This document shows, in pieces, positions 6,694-13,169 of a DNA stretch of 15,184 nt. The notes under the pieces were generated by a model. It was not told where the DNA came from and did not search any database. It saw nothing but the letters and a program-made list of their open reading frames with translations. Each line of letters opens with the position of its first letter. Position 1 is the first letter of the stretch. Both the position numbers and the translations under genes were made by a program. Origin of the DNA: an uncultured Collinsella sp. (GTDB lineage: Bacteria > Actinomycetota > Coriobacteriia > Coriobacteriales > Coriobacteriaceae). The stretch covers positions 1-15,184 of the forward strand of contig CALBUZ010000007.1 in NCBI GenBank assembly GCA_937969105.1, written 5' to 3'.

Positions 6694-9471
6694 ATGGCAC
6701 AGGAATTCACTTTTACCGTTAACGGCGTCGAGCACACGACGACCCAAAACAAACCGCTGCTGCGCTATCTGCGCGACGACCTGCACATTCACTCCGCCAA
6801 GGACGGCTGCTCCGAGGGCGCCTGCGGCACCTGCACCATCCATGTGGACGGTGCGGCCGTCAAGGCGTGCGTGCTGACCACCGCCCTTGCCGCCGGCCGT
6901 AACATCGTGACCGTCGAGGGCCTGCCCGAGGACGTGCGCGAGGCCTTTGTGTACGCCTTCGGCGCAGTGGGCGCCGTACAGTGCGGCTTTTGCATCCCCG
7001 GTATGGTCATGGCGGGTGCGGCGCTCATCGCCGAGGACCCCGAGCCCACCGAGGAGCAGATCAAGTACGCCATCCGCGGCAATGTCTGCCGTTGCACCGG
7101 CTACAAAAAGATTATCGAGGGCATTTCGCTGGCGGCCGCGGTGCTCCGCGGCGAAAAGCAGATCGACGAGGACCTGGAGCGCGGCGACGACTACGGCGTG
7201 GGCGAGCGCGCCTTCCGTATCGACGTGCGCAAGAAGGTGCTCGGCGAGGGCAAGTACCCCGACGACATCGACGAGCTCGATCAGCCGGGCCTGACCTATG
7301 CCAGCGCCGTGCGCTCCAAGTATCCGCGCGCCCGCGTGCTCTCCATTGATACCTCCAAGGCCGAGGCCCTGCCTGGTGTGGTGGGCATCCTGCGCGCCGA
7401 GGACGTGCCGGTCAACCAAGTCGGCCACCTTATCCAGGACTGGGATGTCATGATCGCGGCGGGCGATATCACCCGCTGCGTGGGCGATGCCATCGTGCTG
7501 GTGGTTGCCGAGGACGAGGCGACGCTCGAGAAGGCCAAGAAGCTCGTCAAGGTTGATTACGAGCCTCTGGAACCCGTGCGCAACATCGCCGAGGCCAGGG
7601 CTGCCGACGCCCCGCGCCTGCACGACAGCTTCTTTGCCTTTGGCAACACGGTGGAGCTCAAGGACAACGTATGCCAGAGCCGTCACGTGACGCGTGGCGA
7701 CGCCGCCAAGGCGCTGGCGGAGAGCGCATTCACCGTGACGCAGCGCTTTACCACGCCCTTTACCGAGCATGCCTTTTTGGAGCCCGAGTGCGCCGTCGCC
7801 TACCCGTACAAGAACGGCGTCAAGGTACAGTCGACCGATCAGGGTGCCTACGATACGCGCAAAGAGTGTGCCCACATGTTTGGCTGGGACAACGAGCCCG
7901 AGCGCGTGGTCGTCGAGACCATGCTCGTGGGTGGCGGCTTTGGCGGCAAGGAGGACGTGTCCATCCAGCACTTGGCCGCGCTTGCTGCCTATAAGTTCCA
8001 GCGTCCTGTGAAGTGTAAGCTCACGCGTGCCGAGTCGCTCGCGTTCCATCCCAAGCGTCACGCCATGGACGGCACCTTTACACTGGGCTGCGACGCCGGG
8101 GGCAACTTTACCGGCCTGGATTGCGAAATCAACTTCGATACCGGCGCCTACGCGTCGCTGTGCGGCCCGGTGCTCGAGCGCGCCTGTACGCATGCCGTCG
8201 GTCCCTACAAGTACCAGAATACCGACATTCGCGGCTTTGGCTACTACACCAACAACCCGCCCGCCGGTGCGTACCGCGGCTTTGGCGTTTGCCAGTCCGA
8301 GTTTGCGCTCGAGAGCCTGATCGACCTGCTGGCCGAGAAGGTCGGTCTGGATCCGTGGGAGATCCGCTACCGTAACGCCATCGAGCCGGGCGAGGTTCTG
8401 CCCAACGGCCAGATTGCCGACTGCTCCACGGCGCTTAAGGAGACGCTGCTCGAGGTCAAGGATGCCTACTACGCGCATCCCGGACACGCCGGCATTGCCT
8501 GCGCCATGAAGAACGCCGGCGTGGGCGTGGGCCTGCCCGATGCCGGCCGCTGCAAGATCCGCGTCGAGGATGGCCGCGCCGTGGTCTACGCCGCCACGTC
8601 CGACATCGGCCAGGGCTGCAACACGGTCTTTTTGCAGGACGTTGCCGAGGCCTGCGGTCTGCCGCTGAGCTGCATTGCCAATGGTGAGTGCTCCACCGAG
8701 AACGCTCCCGACTCCGGCACCACGTCTGGCTCGCGTCAGACGGTCGTGACCGGCGAGGCCGTGCGCGGTGCCGCCTTCCTGCTACGCGATGCCATGCTTG
8801 ACATCGAGGCCGGCAAGTCTGCGCCCGCCGCTCCCGTGAATGCGCATGGCGACGGCGTCAAGATTGAGTACGACGACGGTCGCGCCTATCAGCTGCGCAC
8901 GCAGGAGCTCGTCGCCGGCCAGGGCATGCATCCTCAGGATCCCGCGACCGCCATCAAGGCGCTCGAGGGATGCGAGTTTGGCTACGTGTATCTGGAGCCG
9001 ACCGACAAGCTGGGTGCGGATGTTCCCAACCCCAAGAGCCACATCTGCTACGGTTTTGCCACGCATGTGGTCATTCTGGATGATGACGGCCGCGTGAGCG
9101 AGGTCTATGCCGCGCACGATTCCGGCAAGGTGGTCAACCCCATCTCCATCCAGGGTCAGATCGAAGGCGGCGTGCTCATGGGTATGGGCTATGCGCTTAC
9201 CGAGGACTGGCCGCTCAAGGACTGCGTGCCCCAGGCAAGGTACGGTACGCTCGGGCTGTTCCGTGCGCCCGAGATCCCGAATATCCACGCCATCTACGTG
9301 GAGAAGGACGAGCTGTTGCCCGTGGCATACGGCGGCAAGGGCATCGGCGAGATCGCAACGATCCCCACGGCGCCCGCCGTGCAGAACGCCTACCGCGCGT
9401 TCGACGGCAAGCTGCGTCCCGATCTGCCCATGGTGGATACGCCATACAGCCGCGCCCGTCACCGCGGCTAG
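6694..9471 (+). CDS. xdhD: XdhD-type molybdenum hydroxylase with fused 2Fe-2S domain
   Basis: This 925-residue enzyme of the xanthine dehydrogenase family hydroxylates (or in reverse reduces) purines at a molybdopterin centre. Residues 1-160 form the two [2Fe-2S] domains: plant-type C39/C44/C47/C59 and the helical domain C97/C100/C132/C134. The molybdopterin part follows from about residue 175, with GGGFGGKE at 413-420, AYRGFG with Arg528, an IGQG motif near 640 and the catalytic-base motif GGKGIGE with Glu886. Fusion of the small Fe-S subunit to the Mo subunit matches E. coli XdhD; the FAD subunit is neither fused nor encoded next to it. AAGGGA at 6682-6687 fixes the start. It is the last gene of the operon, followed by two hairpins and a terminator. 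The substrate (xanthine, hypoxanthine or urate) is inferred from context. Members of this group are often discussed as selenium-dependent through a labile Se on Mo, which sequence cannot show. Confidence 0.92.
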   Translation: MAQEFTFTVNGVEHTTTQNKPLLRYLRDDLHIHSAKDGCSEGACGTCTIHVDGAAVKACVLTTALAAGRNIVTVEGLPEDVREAFVYAFGAVGAVQCGFCIPGMVMAGAALIAEDPEPTEEQIKYAIRGNVCRCTGYKKIIEGISLAAAVLRGEKQIDEDLERGDDYGVGERAFRIDVRKKVLGEGKYPDDIDELDQPGLTYASAVRSKYPRARVLSIDTSKAEALPGVVGILRAEDVPVNQVGHLIQDWDVMIAAGDITRCVGDAIVLVVAEDEATLEKAKKLVKVDYEPLEPVRNIAEARAADAPRLHDSFFAFGNTVELKDNVCQSRHVTRGDAAKALAESAFTVTQRFTTPFTEHAFLEPECAVAYPYKNGVKVQSTDQGAYDTRKECAHMFGWDNEPERVVVETMLVGGGFGGKEDVSIQHLAALAAYKFQRPVKCKLTRAESLAFHPKRHAMDGTFTLGCDAGGNFTGLDCEINFDTGAYASLCGPVLERACTHAVGPYKYQNTDIRGFGYYTNNPPAGAYRGFGVCQSEFALESLIDLLAEKVGLDPWEIRYRNAIEPGEVLPNGQIADCSTALKETLLEVKDAYYAHPGHAGIACAMKNAGVGVGLPDAGRCKIRVEDGRAVVYAATSDIGQGCNTVFLQDVAEACGLPLSCIANGECSTENAPDSGTTSGSRQTVVTGEAVRGAAFLLRDAMLDIEAGKSAPAAPVNAHGDGVKIEYDDGRAYQLRTQELVAGQGMHPQDPATAIKALEGCEFGYVYLEPTDKLGADVPNPKSHICYGFATHVVILDDDGRVSEVYAAHDSGKVVNPISIQGQIEGGVLMGMGYALTEDWPLKDCVPQARYGTLGLFRAPEIPNIHAIYVEKDELLPVAYGGKGIGEIATIPTAPAVQNAYRAFDGKLRPDLPMVDTPYSRARHRG

Positions 9472-9476
9472 GGTAG

Positions 9477-9512
9477 AGCGCGTACGGCCATTGCTAACGG
9501 GCCGTTCGCGCT
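9477..9512 (+). other. Long hairpin after the xdhD stop
   Basis: Thirteen bases at 9477-9489 pair with 9500-9512 with one mismatch and a 10-base loop, starting five bases after the stop codon. There is no T run behind it. It probably protects the 3' end of the operon message or acts with the terminator that follows. Confidence 0.55.
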
Positions 9513-9540
9513 TAGCATCAACTACATACGCTGCGCCTTT

Positions 9541-9576
9541 GGCCCCGGCTCCATCGCGAGCTGGGGCCTTTTGTTT
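9541..9576 (+). terminator. Intrinsic terminator of the purine operon
   Basis: GGCCCC and GGGGCC (9541-9546, 9563-9568) form the base of a GC-rich stem extended by GCTC/GAGC, followed directly by TTTTGTTT. This is the clearest rho-independent terminator in the window and ends the permease-to-xdhD transcription direction. Confidence 0.85.
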
Positions 9577-9650
9577 GGAGCGGAGACAGCATCCCGGAAT
9601 TCGGGCAATCCGGTGGTCAGGGGTTGAGCGAGCGTCGCGCTAAGGATGCC

Positions 9651-9765
9651 AAGCGTAAAACCTTCAATGAAAATGGCGTAAAAACTACATCTGTCATGGC
9701 GTAAAAACTACATTGAAAGTAGCGTAAAATCAGCATTGAGAATGGCGTAATTTCGCATATCGCGT
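9651..9765 (+). repeat. Five-unit 23-bp tandem repeat array upstream of the ATPase gene
   Basis: Units begin at 9651, 9674, 9697, 9720 and 9743, each exactly 23 bp. Each starts with [at][ag]GCGTAA, and most continue AA-x-CTA-x-CATTGA. Units two and three share the first 17 bases (TGGCGTAAAAACTACAT); the last unit is the most diverged. The array ends 21 bases before the GTG of the ATPase gene and is AT-rich against a GC-rich background. There are no unique spacers, so this is not CRISPR. Its position suggests protein binding, either an operator or an upstream activating array. Confidence 0.8.
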
Positions 9766-9786
9766 GATAGAGAGGGACGGCCGTCT

Positions 9787-11082
9787 GTGGATGCACCAAA
9801 GAGATTGACCCAAAAGGGATATAGGCCCCGGCTCATAGAGGAGCGCCTCGACACCCTTATGCGGGCGTTTGGCTGTGTGGAGATCAACGGCCCCAAATGG
9901 TGCGGCAAGACCTGGACGGCGCTCTCTCGCTCGGCGAGCGTCTCCAGGCTCGATGAGCCTGCGCAGCGTGCGGCGGCAGAGGTCGACCCAAGCCTGGCGC
10001 TCATCGGCGATGCGCCACACCTGGTCGATGAATGGCAGGAGGTGCCCGAGGTTTGGGATGCCGCCCGGCGTTTCGTGGACGCGAGCGGCAACGAACGGGG
10101 GACACTTTTGCTCACGGGCTCGACCGCGCTCAAAAGCGAGGAGCGCAGCCATGTTCGTCATTCCGGCACGGGTAGGATCGCCCGTCTGTCAATGCGCCCC
10201 ATGGCCCTGTGTGAGTCGGGCGACGGCGAGCCGCTCGTGTCACTGGCAAGCCTCTTTAAGGGCGAGGATTTTGCCCCTCAGCGTCGCGAGAGCACGGTGG
10301 ATGACGTCGCCCGCTGGTGCTGCAGGGGCGGTTGGCCTGCAAATCTTGGGCTTTCGGAAGATCTTGCGCGAGAGACGGCAAGCCAGTACGTGCACTCGGT
10401 GCTCGACGTCAACGTGCTGGACGAGGGCATGTCGCCCGAGCTTGCACACGGCCTTTTGCGAGCTCTTGCCATGAACGAGAGCCAGGCTGTCACGTACAAG
10501 ACGCTCGTAAAGGACGCCTCGTACGGTGAGGCGGGCCCCGACGAGAGGACCATCGCTGCGTACTTGGACCTCTTCAACAGGCTCAAGCTGACCGAGGACC
10601 TGTGCGGATGGGAGCCGCCCATGCGCTCGAAGGCCCGCGTTCGCGTGCGCCCCAAGCGCTACTTCTGTGACCCGTCACTTGCGGCGGCGTTGCTGGGGGC
10701 TACCCCTGAGCGGCTGCTTGGCGATATGCAAACGCTGGGGATGCTCTTTGAGAATCTCGTCCTGCGCGACATGCGCGTGTTCCTTTCCACCTACGGCGGT
10801 GTCGACAACAGTGTCCATTATTTCCGAGATGAGAAGGGCCTTGAGGTCGATCTGATCGTTGAGCACGACGGGCGCTGGGGAGCCATCGAGGTCAAGCTGA
10901 GTGATGCGAAAGCAGACGATGGAGCGAGAAATCTCAAGGCGCTGGAGAGGAAAGTGCTCTCCAATCCTGCCGCCCAGAATGCCGCGCCGGCGTTTTTGGC
11001 GGTCGTGGTTGGAAAGGGGAGTATTGCCTACACACGCGACGACGGCGTGGCGGTGATTCCCATGGCGGCACTTGGGGCGTAG
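9787..11082 (+). CDS. AAA+ ATPase with C-terminal DUF4143 (PD-(D/E)xK-like) domain
   Basis: This 431-residue protein has the AAA_14/DUF4143 architecture (COG1373), a common family of unassigned function. Walker A is GPKWCGKT (35-42), Walker B ends in D81-E82 (HLVDEW), and a sensor-1-like strand is LLLTGS near 107-112. The C-terminal half ends with E353-V-D355 followed by A-I-E368-V-K370. That is the spacing of a PD-(D/E)xK nuclease-fold core seen in many DUF4143 proteins, but activity is unproven. The GTG start is preceded by AGAGAGGGA at 9769-9777; an ATG at 9791 is out of frame. The gene stands alone after the operon terminator and is preceded by the 23-bp array, which may control it. The family is often patchily distributed between strains, so horizontal acquisition is plausible but not shown. 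Confidence 0.9.
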   Translation: MDAPKRLTQKGYRPRLIEERLDTLMRAFGCVEINGPKWCGKTWTALSRSASVSRLDEPAQRAAAEVDPSLALIGDAPHLVDEWQEVPEVWDAARRFVDASGNERGTLLLTGSTALKSEERSHVRHSGTGRIARLSMRPMALCESGDGEPLVSLASLFKGEDFAPQRRESTVDDVARWCCRGGWPANLGLSEDLARETASQYVHSVLDVNVLDEGMSPELAHGLLRALAMNESQAVTYKTLVKDASYGEAGPDERTIAAYLDLFNRLKLTEDLCGWEPPMRSKARVRVRPKRYFCDPSLAAALLGATPERLLGDMQTLGMLFENLVLRDMRVFLSTYGGVDNSVHYFRDEKGLEVDLIVEHDGRWGAIEVKLSDAKADDGARNLKALERKVLSNPAAQNAAPAFLAVVVGKGSIAYTRDDGVAVIPMAALGA

Positions 11083-11124
11083 TGGTTTTGTGGGCGTGCC
11101 GTGCTTCCTTTACCGAAAATCCAT

Positions 11125-11153
11125 TTGGTAAACCAGATGCTCGCGGATAGAAT
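11125..11153 (+). promoter_or_regulatory. Candidate sigma-70-type promoter
   Basis: TTGGTA (11125-11130) and TAGAAT (11148-11153) are separated by 17 bases, with 4/6 and 5/6 matches to the -35 and -10 consensus. Transcription would begin near 11160. No good open reading frame follows before a terminator-like hairpin at 11330-11375, so the product would be a short RNA. Confidence 0.5.
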
Positions 11154-11210
11154 AAAGTTGACGGCGGCCCAAGGGTGATAGCTGGGCAGCGCCGTTGCTT
11201 GGTCAAGAGG

Positions 11211-11354
11211 TCAGCGCCTTAATGGCAGCGACTTGTTATGCTTCGAATGCTGCTTGAGTGCCTCGGAAAGTTCGATAAGCGCCGTGAAGAGCGAGACCAA
11301 AGCAACCAAGAGCTCTACGAGCTCTGATGGGCCCGGGATGACCGCTGATTCAAG
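11211..11354 (-). other. Short hydrophobic reading frame without a normal start codon
   Basis: Reading the minus strand from after a TGA (11355-11357) to the TGA at 11211-11213 gives 47 codons. They encode an amphipathic Leu/Val/Ala-rich helix containing LVALVSLFTALIELSEAL, followed by a basic tail ending SLPLRR. The pattern resembles small membrane-active peptides such as type I toxins or holin-like peptides. There is no ATG or GTG in frame; only a TTG inside the helix, or a rarer start such as ATC, is available, and no clear ribosome site is seen. It may be a decayed or non-coding frame. The terminator-like hairpin overlaps its 5' end. Confidence 0.25.
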
Positions 11355-11375
11355 TCACCGGGCCTAAATCTTTTT
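11330..11375 (+). terminator. Terminator-like hairpin
   Basis: GGCCCGG (11330-11336) pairs with CCGGGCC (11358-11364), and TGAC (11339-11342) with GTCA (11354-11357), with a two-base bulge and an 11-base loop. The sequence then reads TAAATCTTTTT. It reads as a rho-independent terminator on the plus strand and closes the candidate small RNA. The rest of the gap, 11376-11520, shows nothing I can assign. Confidence 0.6.
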
Positions 11376-11537
11376 CATGCATTTGAATAGAGCGGGCGAT
11401 TCTCTTGGGGCCGTCTGCATGGCGTGCGACCAGCGCATGGTATTGCGCCCCGCTTTCATGTCCGCACGGGCGCCTATCCTTACGGCAATGTAGCCGCCTA
11501 TGTAGCAAGCGGCAGTTGACGGAGAAAGGCCCTAACC

Positions 11538-12272
11538 GTGTCAGCTGAAAAGACGCCGTGTATCTCGGCTATCGATACGACGAACTTTGCGCGCCAGATC
11601 GTGCTGGACTTTGAGTTTGCGCCGGTGCCAAAGCAGCGCCAGCGCCGTGGACTGCGCAATGAGATTATCGAGGTCGGTGCCGTCAAGCTCGATTACCACG
11701 GCAACGTTATGGGCGAGTTCTCGCAGTTTGTGCAGACGGAATTTGCCGAAGGCGTTGCGTTTCCCGTCCGCGAGCTCACAGGGATATCGGCCGTGGACAC
11801 CGCGATGGCCGATCCGCTCTATGTGGTGATCAAAAGGCTCGGCGATTGGATCGGTCGCTACTCCGCCCAGATAGTTTGCTGGAGCGGGACGGACCGTCGA
11901 CAGCTTTTGACCGAGTGCCAGGCAAAGCACATCGACCTTTCCGCGTTTCCTACGGACTGGGCGGACCTGCAGGCGTTTTACACCTCGATCATGGATGTGG
12001 GCAGTCACGGGTGTGTCTCGCTGAGCGACGCGGCGACGTGGTTTGGCATCGAGTTCGACGAGTCGACGGGTCATGCCCACAGCGCCCTAGCCGATGCGCG
12101 CGTAACCGCCAAGCTGCTCAAACAGGTGATGGACGGGGACTACTGTGTGAGTCCGCACGCCCAGGAAGTCCGCCAGCGGTGGGGGATGGGCGAGCGAGCT
12201 CGGACACGCCTTTCTAGCAAGTGCCCCGAGCTGGGTGACTTGCTGCTGAAGCTGAAGGCGGAGGGGAGGTAG
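11538..12272 (+). CDS. DEDDh 3'-5' exonuclease domain protein (DnaQ-like)
   Basis: This 244-residue cytoplasmic protein has the DnaQ-like (RNase T/epsilon) exonuclease fold. ExoI is D24-F-E26 in VLDFEF, ExoII is centred on D119 in CWSGTDRRQL, and ExoIII is H181-x4-D186 in HSALADARVT. The four metal-binding acidic residues and the general-base histidine are therefore all present. The substrate could be DNA or RNA; stand-alone members act in repair or RNA trimming. It has no polymerase, helicase or BRCT domain attached. The GTG start is chosen because GGAGAAAGG lies at 11521-11529, eight bases upstream. The gene faces the minus-strand gene at 12383 and shares a hairpin-containing gap with it. 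Confidence 0.88.
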   Translation: MSAEKTPCISAIDTTNFARQIVLDFEFAPVPKQRQRRGLRNEIIEVGAVKLDYHGNVMGEFSQFVQTEFAEGVAFPVRELTGISAVDTAMADPLYVVIKRLGDWIGRYSAQIVCWSGTDRRQLLTECQAKHIDLSAFPTDWADLQAFYTSIMDVGSHGCVSLSDAATWFGIEFDESTGHAHSALADARVTAKLLKQVMDGDYCVSPHAQEVRQRWGMGERARTRLSSKCPELGDLLLKLKAEGR

Positions 12273-12299
12273 GCCTTTTGAGAACGCCATTCGGTTTGG

Positions 12300-12331
12300 C
12301 ATGGCGGAGCTGTAAGCGCGGCTCCACCATG
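12300..12331. terminator. Hairpin between convergent genes
   Basis: CATGGCGGAGC (12300-12310) pairs with GCTCCACCATG (12321-12331) with one mismatch and a 10-base loop. It lies between the exonuclease stop and the stop of the opposing gene, so it may end transcription in both directions. The downstream T content is weak on either strand. Confidence 0.4.
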
Positions 12332-12382
12332 CTGTTTGAATCAAAGCGTCAACCAGTATGACGAGCTGCCTGGTCTGTCTGC

Positions 12383-12805
12383 CTACACCATCGCAATCCC
12401 GCGCACGGCACTCAGCAGCTCGTGCTCCCTCTGGCTCCATTGGCGCAGCTCGGCCGCGCGCACGGCGCCGCGGCACAGGTCCAGGAATGCCTCGGCTCCC
12501 TCGCAGAAGCACTCGCGGGCAAAGGCGCCGGATCCGTCCGCAACGCACTTGCCGTCGGCAAAGAGCTTCCAGCTGGACGGCTCGCGCGAGTCGTCTCCGA
12601 GCAGCTTGATCTGCAGTACGTGCGGGTTGCCGGCAGCACAGAGCTCTTCCTCGAGCTTCTGTACCGTAAAGCGCATCTGGTGGGAGAGGCTGCTCTTGAC
12701 CATGGTCGAGGCGTAGCCATTCGGCTCGTCCAGAAGATGCATTCGTTTTGGTTTGGATGCCAGGTTGTGGAAATTGCGCTCACTGCGCACGGAGAAATTG
12801 TCCAT
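12383..12805 (-). CDS. Uncharacterised 140-residue protein
   Basis: I do not recognise this protein. It is 140 residues, soluble and mixed in charge, with no signal peptide or membrane segment. The N-terminus is basic (SVRSERNF, KPKRM). The middle reads as a beta-rich stretch (HVLQIKLLGDD, SSWKLFADGKCVADG), followed by a Cys-containing helical region (ECFCEGAEAFLDLCRGAV) and a C-terminal helix. Five cysteines are spread across the second half without a clear metal motif. The start is fixed by AGGAG (12811-12815 on the minus strand) five bases before the ATG; the frame is open another 60 codons upstream, but that part has no ribosome site. Codon use matches its neighbours. It is convergent with the exonuclease gene, so no operon partner is evident. 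Confidence 0.7.
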   Translation of the reverse strand: MDNFSVRSERNFHNLASKPKRMHLLDEPNGYASTMVKSSLSHQMRFTVQKLEEELCAAGNPHVLQIKLLGDDSREPSSWKLFADGKCVADGSGAFARECFCEGAEAFLDLCRGAVRAAELRQWSQREHELLSAVRGIAMV

Positions 12806-12930
12806 ACGGACTCCTTTCATCGATGTTGGCAGGGCCACCGTGCCTCTTGGCCGGTTGGCGTCGGGATCGTGGAGCCAACTCTCTACCCCGACTCTGGATA
12901 AAACGCGCCCACTCCTTGCGGGCACGATGG

Positions 12931-12960
12931 AGTCTATCAGCGCGCGCGGACAGAAATCAA
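12931..12960 (-). promoter_or_regulatory. Candidate promoter for the 140-residue protein
   Basis: On the minus strand TTGATT (12955-12960) and TAGACT (12931-12936) are separated by 18 bases, each a 4/6 consensus match. It would give a leader of about 120 bases before the ATG at 12805. The rest of 12806-13020 shows nothing else I can assign. Confidence 0.3.
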
Positions 12961-13021
12961 GCGCCACCTGCGAAATGACGTGCAAGCGACGCTTGATTGC
13001 GCGGCGATTATTCGGCCAACA

Positions 13022-13106
13022 TCCGGAAAAGTGTCGAAATCGGCCGTAAGAAAGTACGGAAAAGTGTCGAATCTGACGGTCTCAACATCCGGAAAAGTGT
13101 AACCGG
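13022..13106. repeat. Three-unit 33-bp repeat array
   Basis: The motif CGGAAAAGTGT occurs at 13024, 13057 and 13090, exactly 33 bp apart. The first two copies continue CGAA; the first and third are preceded by CATC. The stretch is AT-richer than its surroundings and lies in the 364-base gap between two minus-strand genes. Thirty-three bp is about three DNA helical turns, so proteins bound to the units would lie on one face. No recombinase or phage gene is adjacent, and there are no unique spacers of CRISPR type. Confidence 0.75.
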
Positions 13107-13169
13107 ATGACAAAACAGCACGTAGAAGCTGGTGTTGCATGTGGACGCTTCAGCCGTCCCTAACCCTCG

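Larger units (their letters stand above)
11160..11375 (+). ncRNA. Possible small RNA of about 215 bases
   Basis: The proposed transcript runs from the promoter at 11125-11153 to the hairpin with T run at 11330-11375. It contains an internal perfect 7-bp inverted repeat AGAGCTC-tac-GAGCTCT (11309-11325). Its only ATG-initiated frame noticed is about 11 codons (11222). It is fully antisense to the hydrophobic minus-strand reading frame at 11211-11354, an arrangement reminiscent of type I toxin-antitoxin RNAs. No known RNA family is recognised. The claim rests on promoter and terminator pattern alone. Confidence 0.35.

Noticed and set aside
3023..8487. Very long minus-strand open frames opposite ygfK, the ferredoxin gene and xdhD
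   Set aside because: They are mirror frames caused by high GC at third codon positions. The plus-strand proteins have complete motifs and ribosome sites; the minus frames give low-complexity Ala/Gly/Val/His sequence.
3191..9471. Selenocysteine (UGA/SECIS) in the 'selenium-dependent' enzymes
   Set aside because: All three reading frames are uninterrupted by UGA and the proteins are of normal length. Any selenium would be a labile cofactor, which sequence cannot show.
9651..9765. CRISPR array
   Set aside because: Units are directly tandem at 23 bp with no unique spacers, and no cas gene is present.
9617..9799. Minus-strand frame across the 23-bp array
   Set aside because: The 23-bp period is not a multiple of three, the peptide shows no repeat or domain, and it runs into the ATPase start region. 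It is a chance frame.
12806..12985. Sixty-codon upstream extension of the 140-residue protein
   Set aside because: The extension has no start signal, and the ATG at 12805 has AGGAG at good spacing. A promoter-like sequence lies inside the extension.
12937..13140. Minus-strand 67-codon frame containing an 11-residue repeat (FDTFP-type)
   Set aside because: The peptide repeat follows automatically from the 33-bp DNA period being a multiple of three. No ribosome site is evident and the ends run into unrelated sequence, so the DNA array explains it.
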